Positions 22,481 through 33,300 of a stretch of DNA of 64,000 nt are shown one piece after another (position 1 is the first letter of the stretch; each line of letters begins with the position of its first letter). Origin of the DNA: Terfezia claveryi (Eukaryota > Ascomycota > Pezizomycetes > Pezizales > Pezizaceae). A program made the translations under genes and the position numbers. The notes beneath the pieces are model-generated. The model searched no databases and was not told where the DNA came from. It saw nothing but the letters and a program-made list of their open reading frames with translations. The stretch lies in contig WHUX01000007.1 in the NCBI GenBank assembly GCA_015179025.1, forward strand, positions 558,001 through 622,000, in the 5' to 3' direction.

Positions 22481-23076
22481 TGCGCCAGAATTAGGGACTG
22501 TACAGTAGTTCACAGCTTGCTTTTTCCAAATTGCGATGGAGGTGCCATAAAGCAGTTTTTGGTGAAAGCTATTTCAATTACCCTGAAACACAGTGGGGAG
22601 TATAAAAAGAACAGTTCTGATTGCTCCAGTAGATTTTGTGGACTGCGGCCTGAATATGTGTGTCTCGTGACTGGAGATCAGGCTTACCATTGTCGACGGC
22701 AACAAAAAAAAACAACCCGAGGACCCAGAAATTTCTGGACAAACCCGAGCCAAAAGCTATGCTCACCAGGGAGATTAATCCAATTCGGTCCCCTCTCTAC
22801 TGTAAAAGATAAAGTCATGTGGTTGGTTAAGTTCAGGGTAATCGGTTGAAGATAAGCCCAAAAGCGTCCTCACCACGTGACCCGTGTAGTACAGCAGCAT
22901 ATCGTTAGTTATATGCATCAATACAATAGTCCCGCATCGCCAGACCTGATCTTGCCAATAATCTTCGTAATAACTCCTAGCAATGGATGCGTATAAGTTC
23001 ATAATTTGAGGGAACAACCCAACACTTCGTAAACATTGGTATATATCTTAGCGCGAGTAGATCAAGTCCTTGTCCC
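22480..23076. other. Intergenic sequence with paired repeat motifs
   Basis: Contains TTACCCTGAA (22578-22587) and TTCAGGGTAA (22832-22841) as an inverted pair about 250 bp apart. No protein-coding frame was recognised. It is the 3' flank of the GST-like gene. Confidence 0.4.
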
Positions 23077-24510
23077 CTAAAGATTCGCCTTCCCCTCGAC
23101 CCTAACCCTCGTGATCCTATAATTCCTCCTTGGGAAATGCACCCTCACAACCTTCCCCCCAGTGCTAGGAACATCCACCTCAAGCACCACCTCCCCGACC
23201 CCCAACCCCAGTAGCCTCCCTCTCTGCGGATCCAACACCCCCGAATCCGTTGGGACAACCTCCACCATCTCCCCCTTCTTCAATCCCAAGGGATCCTCCA
23301 CATCCACCCCAAGCTCACTCGCCATCGCTGTCGCAGCTAAAATATTCTCTTTTGCCTCCTGGCCGGTGAGGGTAGGGACGATTGTCTTCCCTGGTGGGAG
23401 CGACTTGCAGAGAGACTGGAAGCGCGAAATCCAGGCAAATGTGAGGGGGTGGGTAGTGGGAGTTATGAGGGCGGCGGTGGGGGTAGTGGGGTCGAGTGAG
23501 AGGGCATTGGGGACGGTGGTGACCCAGTCTAGAGGCCAGATTGCTGTGGAGGTTAGAATGGTTAGTATGAGATGCTTATGGTAAGGGAGGGCGGAGGTCT
23601 ACCCATAAGGTCAGCAACGGTAGGTTTGTCACCACTTAGTATCCATTTCTTTCCGCCACCGAGGAAGATGGTTTCGACAACGTGGAAGAGGAGGCGCATA
23701 GATGCTAGAGCCTGAAATTCGCAGCAACCAAATTAGCTAACTATTCCCACGCTCCCCATACGTCGTAAGTTCACAGCTTTCATATAAGAAACAAAGATGC
23801 AGGGGGATAAATACATACCTCCTCTCTAGTCCCACTCATCGCCCCAGTCTATCCATCTCAAATCAAACACCATCAGCATGCCCCTTACATCGGACATGAC
23901 ACCCAACAAAATCACTCACCGCCCAATATCTCCCTCTATCTTTCAAAAACTTCTCGTCCTTCAATAACGGCAAATTCCCCGCAACAACCTCCCCGCCACC
24001 ACAAAAACCTCATCAGCCCAATTTTCCACCAGCCCTATCACTAACCCCACATTCGCACCCCCCGCCCCAAGCTCACCCGCATCCGCCAACAAGTCCTTTA
24101 CCCCACACGTCTTCGGAATACAATACGGAAACCGCTTATCTAGTTCCTTGAGTATGAGGCTCGTGTCGCAGTAGATGTCTTTATCGATTGTGCAGACGGG
24201 AATGCGGCGGTAAGTTATACCGAGTTGGGTGGAGAGATCCGGGCGGGGGAGAATGGGGGGTTGGATCTGGTGAGGGAGAAATGGTTAGCTAACCAGCTAG
24301 CTTAGGCATGTGCTGAAAATGTGGGAGAAACCTACGCATTGAGTGAATGGGATTGACCGGAGGCGGAGATACCAGAAGACCTATAGAAGGGAAGGGAAGT
24401 CAGTGGATCGCCATCCGATTACATGCTTAAGGTGTTTGCTTTGGACTTACCTTCCGCGCATACGGGCTGAATGGGTAGTGGTATAGGATGACATTGGGCC
24501 TCTCCGACAT
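23077..24510 (-). CDS. Glutathione S-transferase-like protein with fungal C-terminal domain
   Basis: Six exons on the minus strand: 24510-24451, 24380-24336, 24266-23920, 23848-23819, 23711-23603 and 23543-23077. All are GT-AG with matching phases. The product is about 352 aa. It opens MSERPNVILYHYPFSPYARK, the thioredoxin-fold N-domain of GSTs with a possible catalytic Tyr/Ser. RRIPVCTIDKDIYCDTSLIL corresponds to the glutathione-binding loop (cis-Pro, then D-S/T). The helical C-half ends in a beta-rich segment (KKGEMVEVVPTD, VVRVHFPRRNYRI) typical of the fungal-only extension in this subfamily. Exon 4 is 30 nt. Exon 3 needs one extra G opposite the C4 run at 23991-23994 to read FVVAGEVVAGNLPLL, otherwise it stops. 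The substrate is unknown. Confidence 0.8.
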
Positions 24511-25337
24511 TGTAGCTATTGTTATAGTTACAACAGCCCTTCTTTAAAACCATAGAGTCACAGACTGAGGGTGGTTGAATTTGTGTATTGTACACATGTC
24601 CTATAGAAATTCCGAGGTCCACGATCCTGCTCTCTGATCCTGCTCTAGTTATGGATTTCAGCTGTCGCGTTGCACGGCATCACATCACAAAACGGCACGG
24701 CGCAACCCAAAGCAATGGAATCCATGTTACATTATTAAACTAGAGCTATTCTTTGATGCCTATCCGTGGGAATCGGGCCTTTTGCAGGGCGCTGCAGGAG
24801 CAGGCAATTCTGAGCAACAACCACTCCCGATTGTCCCGGCTGAGAATGCACAAAACGGTATTTGCTATCCCTGATCTTCACTCAATTCAATCCCATCCAT
24901 TGGCCAGTCTTGAACCCCCTCTTGTCATCAGTCCTCCTCTTGCCAGATGTTTTGATTTCTAAGCTCTATCCCCAACCCCATAACCCGCCTGTAACATCAA
25001 TGAAAACTCAAATAGAACGAAGGAAAGGTATTTGCAGAAGTGTACAAAAAATTAAGGAATTTAACTCCAATCCGAACCATACTGTGCTGAAGCAAGATTT
25101 CTTTCCGCCAAAACGTCGCAGATTAAAACTTTTACGAATGAATAGAGAGAGGGTAACCTGAAGGTATGAGGTGGTAGAGACGCCAGAAGTCAGAAATCCG
25201 TCGTGTATCCGCCGCACTACGCTGCCTATACAAGGAAAATGGCGTTGAATGTGTCTGAGGATGCAGTTGCGTTGTCTGCTCCCCGTAATCTATTAAGCAT
25301 ACTATCCCAAGACGCTTTTTGACCGCTTTCCAAACTA
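24511..25337. other. Intergenic region between two minus-strand genes
   Basis: Upstream of the GST-like gene and downstream of the zinc-finger gene. The frames present (24753-24962 and 24862-25161, +) have no recognised domain. No repeat was identified. Confidence 0.4.
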
Positions 25338-28300
25338 TTAAGGTCCTTTAGTGAGTCTAACCACACGGCTTGTATCATTGAAGAAACTAGAACGGTATAA
25401 GGAGATCTCCGCTGCTACCGTCTCAAAGTCGTTAATCTTTCTTGAACGCATGTCTGTGATGAGTTCCCGTAGACCATCTCTATACGAGTTTCTGGCATCA
25501 TCGGTATCGCCTTCCATCACTGATCCTAATTCGACGAGTATTTCATCATCTTAAAGCAACATAAAAGCGGAACCTTCAAATCAGCCAATACCGTCCAAGA
25601 AACATGTTGATAGAAGCGATGGAGTTTGGTGTGCGCGGAAAGTGATACAGGCGGTAGCGACCAATTGTTCAAAAGTCTGTAGTCGAAATTTATCGAAAAG
25701 ATACGATAGGGAGGGGTATAGGGTAGAAAGCAAGGAAGCGCTTGGGTAATCTCTCAGTACGCACCAGACAAGGCGATTTGTCGGAAATGCTGCCTTTCGC
25801 AACTAGTGTCATTGCATTTTCCTCCGGATATCTCATAAACGCAAAAAAATTTATCAGGATCAATGCGGTTACTGAATGTCAATGATCTCCATCCACCTTC
25901 AACCATCTTAAGATACTGAAGGTGGTATCGGTATGAGCGGAATTGCCTCAAAGGGCTTTCATAATCAGTGAAAACATTGGGAATAACCTTGCAATTATCA
26001 GTCTGTTGGGACAGCGTGTGACACGGATATGAGCAACTCACCTTTGCGCTGGGACTCAGGACGACAGTTGATGCAGTCGTATCGTTAGCATTAACATTTG
26101 CAGGGTCGGCCCTATTCACTCGTTCTTCTGATAGAAACACTGGAACCATGGCTGAAATGGGAGAAGGAGGCTTTGGCGGCAGCATTCTTGGTTGGATAAT
26201 TGTGGAAGCCAAAGGCTGGCTCTTGTCTTTCCCTTGAGCACCCCAGGGCGTGCTTTTCACCTCTGGGTGTTCGGGGATTTTACCCTTAGAGATAATTGAT
26301 GTGATGGGCAAGCTGTCTTGCATTAGATCATCTTCATCGCTATCCACTTCCATATCGACACTCTCTTCCATTATTTCACCCTCTTCAGCATCCGACAAGT
26401 CTATATCCATTTTATCCCGTAGGTCGCCATCCACTCCCTCTTCAAAACCGAGGGACGGCTCATAGGGGGTGAGTCATAGTCATTTCTAGTGTTTTCAAGA
26501 AATGGTTCATATGGTGGTGATTCGGGCCTCTCAGTTACGGCTTTGCCCAGTTGCTGGCTTATAGTTTGCAGTGATTGACATTTTACGGCTTTGCCCAGTT
26601 GCTGGCTTAAAGTTTGCAGTGATTGACAAGGCGGCAACTTAGGCTGTCCTTCTGTCGCCTCGGATATGAGGACAGCCTCCGAAGCCTGCTCGGTCACGCC
26701 TAGAGCCATACAGCGGGGTGCAGATTTCACCCTCGCAGCGTCAGTCTCAATACCTTCAGCGATGCCGCCCAGAACCCGTTCAATCGTAGTGCCTGGATTC
26801 ATATTATCATTGTTCACCACGCTATTAACGTCAATTATCTCAATAGGAACCGGAGGCGCTTCTTTCGTTAAACCAATGATTTCGGCATTGATCGGCGCCT
26901 CAGAAAGTTCTTCGGTTTTGGCAGTTCCCGGAGGTTTTACTTGACACACTAGCAGCCCATCAGCTCAGTTCAAAGGGGGGTAGGGATAGACGCACACTCC
27001 ATCGCTTTTCGTTTTGATAAGAGGAGCATCCTTAGCCTTTCAACTTCATCTCTCATCTTCTGGCTTTCGCCTTCTTCTGCTTTCTGTTGGTTGTCTGAAG
27101 GAATAGGCTTCAGAACATGAGCAGAAGGCTGTATCGCTTCAGATTGCTCGGTAACTAGGGTAATTTCCTCTAACTGTTTTGGTTCTGTACTGGGATTTAC
27201 TTCCAATACCGATGTCGCTATTGACGAGCTGGAAGTCGAAGTGTCATTAAGGGAAGGTTCACCGAAACCGGGAATTTCAACGCGTGTTGTTTTCTCTGAC
27301 TGACACAGTTTTAATGGAGAAGGTAGAGGCAGTTGTGGAGAAGGTAGAGGCAACGAAGGGGAGGAATTGGATCCTAGTCTATGGATCTCTAAAGGCGTCG
27401 CAACACGTGCCGGGGTACCAGTGCCAGTGGGTGTGGCTGTTGCAGAGGGTTTTCTCTTCTTCTCTTGCCGGGCTTGAATTTCCTCCCTCAGTCTCCTAAT
27501 TTTCTCCTCTGTATCTTGTAACTGCTTAGCTGCGTCTGTAGTGCCATTGGCAGCTGGAGGGGTTCTTTCTAACGGGGATTTCCCATTACGTTCAGGTTTA
27601 GCTGCCCCATTGATGACAGGTGGCGATTTTGATGCTTGAGAAGGGAGGCGTATGCTGTTCTGCCGTTTTAGAGAACTGTTATTGATAGGTTCATCAACTT
27701 CCGTATCTTCATCTTCATCTTCTGTAAGTTCAAAAATGAAGGTCTCCTCGTTCAAACTTCCAAAACGTCTTTTGTGTTGGTGAAGCTTCATACTTGGCTC
27801 GGTATCAAAGTCCGCTGCAACGGGCCTTTTCTTCCTAGGAAAAGACAGAATATCGGGAGCCTCTCTCATGATAGTATCTTCGTTTTGAAAAGTTTCATGT
27901 GTGACAGGCGGAATGCTGACAGACACAGGTGCCGTCATTGGAGTCTCTGGAGCTCGCGGACCCATGTCCATATTGTCGAGAAGTAGTCCTGGAATCATGA
28001 TAGTAGCTCGTGATGCGATCGTGGACGGGGCAAATGGAGGAGGTGGGAGAGATGGTGCCAGAGTAAGCCGTGGTGGTAAGGAAAACACCTGGGGCGTCGG
28101 GGTAGCCGGCAGTGGAGGCTTTGCAGGTAACTTCATTTCTTCAAACTTCTGTTGCAGAATTCTCTGTTTGACCTTGAGCTGTTCTAAGTCCTCCTCCTTC
28201 TTCCGTGCTGCCTCGGCTTGCAGTCTCTCCTCCCTTTCCTTTTTCTTCTTGGCTGCAGCGACTGCTTCCTCACGCACTTTCCTTTCTCGTTCCTCTTGCT

Positions 28301-29510
28301 CCTTCCTGTCCTGCTTTTCTTTCAATTTCCGCGCTAGTTCTTTCACCCGCTGCTCTTCTTGCTCTCTCAGTATCAGCTCCTGTTTGCGGAGTTTTTCTTG
28401 TAGAATCAAGTGCTTGGCCTCTCGGTCCCGTTGCACTTTCTCCTCTTTCTCTCTGTCTCTCTCTCTCTCTGTGTTCTCTTTGTCCTTCTCTTTCTCTCTC
28501 TCTCTCTCCTTCTCTAGCTCCTTATCGCGGTTCTCTTGGACAGCCTTCGTAGATACATCTTCACTCTGTGCGATCTCTTCTGAAGGTATAGGGAGGCCAA
28601 TTCGCTCAAAAACCTGTCTTAGTACGAACGGATGGATTCCTGCATCTACAATATCCTTAAACGTCATTTTCAGTGGCAATAAATTCAATACTGCTGCCTG
28701 CGCTTTCTTGCGCATTTCCTCCATCTGCTGCAGAGTATGATTGGCGACAGCAGTGTTTTCACGAGATGCCAAGTCGGTCAGAAGAGTTCCCAAGGAAGAA
28801 GGATGACTTTGAGCTACATTCCATGTCAGCACGGATGTACTGTAGGTTGTTCGAGTGAAGAGCCCTTACCATTCTGGTGAGATACTGGGGAATGAGTCTT
28901 TGTGTGAGATGTATGATTAGTCTGGTTTACGAACCTGCAAAGTAGTAGTTAGATCATGGCCGGGAGGATTTTCGTCAAACACATACCAGGACTGTTCTCT
29001 TAGGTTGAGGGCTGAAATTTGTGCTGTCAGTGATTTTGCTGCGGTGATTCGTGGTGAGTTCGACCCAGTACAATGGTAGCGAAGTAACGACGCACCTTTC
29101 CGTGGGTCCATGCTTCCGGATAGAGTTTCGTAAGATTTATCCAAAAACTTACCATTGCTGTTTGCGGTATTTCCGTTCGCTCGGGCTTTCAGTTGACCAA
29201 CTGCTTGCACGTTTACTTTATCCGATGGCAACTTTGCATTCTCCATTTCGACGTCTGAAACCTCTCCTTCTTCTCGGTCTCCCTCCCGCCCCCCAACAAC
29301 TGACAAGTGATTACCGTTGGCATGTTGGAAACCTACATTGGACACAGAAGGTGTCTTCTCCGCTAGTGGGGGAAACTGTGTCGTGAAATGAGGTGCTGAA
29401 GCTGGCTGCTGGGGTTGGGCCTTGATAGGACCGTTTGGTTTTCCTGGAAATGGGGGCTGCGACATGACGAAGCCTCCGCGAAAAGCGGGCGTTGGCGGGT
29501 AATTGGACAT
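25338..29510 (-). CDS. Red1/ZFC3H1-type zinc-finger protein (nuclear RNA decay adaptor)
   Basis: Large nuclear protein of about 1,286 aa, assembled from exons 29510-28935, 28884-26996, 26948-25765 and 25549-25338. The N-terminus is Pro/Gln-rich with an acidic REEGEVSDVEME patch. The middle has long Lys/Glu/Arg helices and the conserved block AQAAVLNLLPLKMTFKDIVD. The C-terminus carries FTDYESPLRQFRSYRYH followed by a zinc finger (C-x8-C-x5-C-x3-H: CVYEISGGKCNDTSCERQH), which is the zf-C3H1 domain. In S. pombe Red1 and human ZFC3H1 such proteins link RNA to the exosome (MTREC/PAXT). A 48-bp tandem duplication adds two copies of KCQSLQTxSQQLG. One extra G/C in the run at 26465-26469 is needed to read DSPPYEPSLGFEEG. 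A further frame discontinuity near 28815-28830 is unresolved. A 54-nt and a 57-nt in-frame segment look like introns. Confidence 0.75.
26535..26630 (-). repeat. 48-bp tandem duplication inside the zinc-finger gene
   Basis: Two near-identical copies (26535-26582 and 26583-26630) beginning TTACGGCTTTGCCC. They keep the frame and encode a repeated 16-residue KCQSLQTLSQQLGKAV-type unit. The few differences suggest a recent slip. Confidence 0.85.
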
Positions 29511-30319
29511 GGTGATGTAGGCAATCTCAATGCTGATAGAACCAGACTATGCTGATAGTCGGCGCTGGAGTCCACGAGTCCACTGGCAGAAGGGGGAGTT
29601 TCCTAGGTAGCCAGTAATTGAGAGTGATGGAACTGGTCCTGTACACGCGAGGGAACTGTAAATGTAAATATATTAGAGTTAGACCTGTTCAGTTAGTAGC
29701 GGATCGTTCTTCTTGTTCTTCAGATGAACCTGAGAGTTTCAGTCTCGTCCTCCGTCCAGTATTCTTATTTTTTTCTTTTTCTTCTGTTACTTTCTTCTTT
29801 TTGCATCTACTGGAGGGTTATTCCTTTGACTGCATCGAGTGCTGGGGCGGGTCGAGATTTCACAAGGCGATGCAGGGTTGCAGAGGGGGATCTTTGTCGA
29901 GGGAAGGAGATGAGTGGAACACTGCCCCAGCCTCTAGCGGCCTTGGCAGGCGCTGATGTAACTTCCAAGTGTTACTGATAAAGCTAGGTACGGATATCTC
30001 GACAATCTTGGCCGCAACCGCCGAAAGCTGCCAAGTCACCCTGCTGGGAAAGTCCTGATTCTCCCCTACTACCTGATTCGGGATATTTGTTTACGGTTGG
30101 GTAATACAAGCACGACTACTGCAGAGAGACTTCCACTATCTGGCGTCTCTCTCGGCCCGTTACACCTCCGCTTTCTGTGCTTCTGTGGCGTAGAATATGT
30201 CCCGGTAACATCTTGATATATCCGTCTTCTCGAGCAGTGTTTGTTATACTTTATTCCATCCCAGGTGCCTGACTGCTTTTCTTCACCCTCTCTCCCCACA
30301 TAGCTCGCCCGCAGCCGCC
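29511..30319. promoter_or_regulatory. Shared divergent promoter region (zinc-finger gene / myosin II)
   Basis: About 0.8 kb between two start codons pointing away from each other, with no supported gene. It holds a TTTTTCTTTTTC pyrimidine tract at 29765-29805 and AACCAGACTA at 29540-29549. No binding site can be named with confidence. Confidence 0.5.
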
Positions 30320-33300
30320 ATGTCTGGTCCGAATCATACCTCTAGCTACCCATGGCGGGGCCACCAAAAATCATACTCATCTACCAACAGTCAATCCACA
30401 ACGCCAACTCCATCCTCGCCCTGGGTCCTTTCGAAATCTGGGTCATCGGCTGCTGGGTTGGACATTGCAAAGGCTCGCAGAGGGCAGCGAAGCAATTCAC
30501 CTACTCGAAACCTAACATCAACATTTGCTCCAAGTTTCATACGAACAGTTGATCAGCTGCCACACGGGCGTCCGCGATCGGGGACACTCGATTCAAAGCA
30601 TGGAGGTCCGGTGCAGAGTACCCCACCTCCCGGTGGTGGAGACTTTTCTGGCAAACGATATGTGTGGATCAAGGACCCAACGGTAGCCTTCACAAAAGCC
30701 GAGGTTATAGAAGACGATGAAGGAATGTTGACAGTTCGATGCGAGGATGGGATGGTATGTGTAATAGAGACAGGCAGTGGCAATGAGGACAGGTTGTCAG
30801 CTAATAAAAACCTATAGGAGAAAATAATTCATGTCGATAATGTCGACAAAGTCAATCCCGCGAAGTTTGATAAAGCAGATGATATGGCGGAACTCACTCA
30901 CCTGAACGAGGCCTCAGTCGTTCATAACTTACATATGCGTTATCAGTCCGATTTGATCTATGTCAGTCTTGAATTCTCCTTTGATATGTACAATAGCTGA
31001 TTTATTATAGACATACTCTGGTCTCTTCTTAGTGACCGTTAATCCCTATTGTAGCCTCCCAATTTATGGCAATGATTATATTGCAATGTATAGAAATCGC
31101 TCCCATGAAGACACTAAACCCCATATCTTCGCAACAACCGATCTTGCTTTTCGTAACATGCTAGAGAACAAGGAGAATCAGTCAATTTTGGTCACGTGAG
31201 TCGCATAAATTTAACCCACCTTTCCTATTTAACTAACACCGCTATCCAGTGGGGAGTCTGGAGCAGGAAAGACTGAAAATACAAAAAAGGTCATTCAGTA
31301 TCTCGCAGCAGTTGCATCTGACGGGTCGTCGAATAAGCTAGGCACCTTGGAGAAACAAATCTTACAGGCAAACCCCATACTAGAAGCATTCGGCAATGCA
31401 CAGACAGTCCGAAACAATAACTCGTCCCGTTTTGGTAAATTTATCAGAATTGAGTTTACTCGATCGGGGCAGATTGCTGGTGCTTTCATTGATTGGTATC
31501 TTCTGGAAAAATCAAGGGTTGTGACCCAAAGTTCTGAGGAACGGAACTATCATATCTTCTATCAACTTCTGAGAGGTGCATCTAGAGCAATGAAAGAGGC
31601 GTTCCTACTTGGTTTTAATGGTGTGGAGGACTTTATATACACCAAATCGAGCAACAAGTCTATTGCTGGCGTTAATGATGTCGATGAGTTCCGGATACTT
31701 CTCGATGCATTTGTTGTGATGGGTCTCAGCGACGACGAGCAATTTGATATATTGCGCGTTGTTGCAGCTGTTCTACATATTGGGAATCTCGAGATTGCTT
31801 CGGAACGTCGAGGCGAAGAAGCCCGGCTGGTGGACAAGTCTCAGGCAGAGCGACTGTGTCATGTTCTCGGAATTCCACTCGAACCTTTTGTGAAAGGCCT
31901 ATTAAAGCCTAGGGTAAAAGCTGGCAAGGAGTGGGTCAATCAATCCAGGACCGCTGATCAGGTTCGGCACAGTTTAGACGCTTTAGCCAAAGGTATTTAT
32001 GAACGAGGTTTTGGGAAACTGGTTAACTTGGTAAATGAAAGGCTTGAAAGCAAGGGTGGCATTGGTGGGAATGGAAGAGAAGCCGAGAGTTTTATTGGAG
32101 TTCTCGATATTGCTGGATTTGAGATTTTTGAGGTGAATACTGATATTAACAAACTTGCAGATCGACACTAACATTCGAATAGTCCAACAGCTTCGAACAA
32201 CTTTGCATCAATTATACCAATGAAAGGCTGCAACAGTTCTTTAATCACCACATGTTTGTTCTCGAACAGGAGGAGTACGCAAGAGAAAGAATTGAGTGGA
32301 AATTCATTGACTTTGGTCATGACTTGCAGCCAACGATTGACTTGATAGAGCTCTCAAATGTAAGTAGGCAAGGTACTGATAATAATCTGTGTTGATGACT
32401 GACATTCACCAAGCCTATCGGAATTTTTTCGTGCTTGGATGAAGACTGTGTCATGCCTAAGGCCACTGACAAGACCTTCACTGACAAGCTCCATTCCCTT
32501 TGGGATCGCAAGACTCCCAAATATAAGCGCTCTCTCCTGACACAGGGCTTCATGCTTACCCACTATGCTGCTGAAGTCGAGTACAATACCGAGGGATGGC
32601 TCGAAAAGAACAAGGATCCATTAAATGACAATCTAACCCGGCTTCTAGCCGCAAGTCACGATAGATATGTCGCATCTCTTTTTTCAGACTGCGCGGATGA
32701 TGATGCCGATTCGGGGAAGGGCACTCACTCTCGAGTCAAGAAAGGGCTGTTCAGAACAGTCGCACAGAGGCACAAGGAGCAATTATCCAGTTTGATGAAT
32801 CAACTGAATGCTACACATCCCCACTTCGTTAGATGCATTATACCAAATCATCAGAAGCGACCAAAGCGCTTGAACAATGGACTAGTCTTAGATCAACTAA
32901 GATGCAATGGTGTTCTTGAAGGAATCAGAATTGCCAGGACAGGGTTCCCCAACAGATTGCCATTTGCAGAATTCAGGCAGCGATACGAGGTTCTTACACC
33001 ACAGATGCCAAAAGGGTACCTCGATGGACAAAAGGCTTGTCAACTGATGTTGCAGCAATTCGACCTCGACACAACACTTTATCGGGTTGGAGCTACAAAG
33101 GTCTTCTTCCGTGCTGGGGTTCTTGCAGAGCTTGAAGAGCAACGTGATACAATCGTCAGAGATATTATTACGAAATTCCAAAGTGTAGCTAGGGGTTTCC
33201 TCCAACGAAGACTTGCAAGGAAGAAGCTCTACCGTGCGGAAGCTACTAAAATAATCCAGAGAAACATGAGGATCTACCTTCGCATGACAGAAAGCCCCTG

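Noticed and set aside
27901..28740. 279-aa Ser/Phe-rich frame on the plus strand
   Set aside because: It is the antisense shadow of the Lys/Glu/Arg-rich helical region of the zinc-finger gene.
32140..32182. Alternative acceptor at TTGCAG (32160) in the myosin gene
   Set aside because: Using it would insert a stop (ATCGACACTAAC... read in frame gives no continuous path). The acceptor at 32181-32182 restores [11 protein letters not shown].
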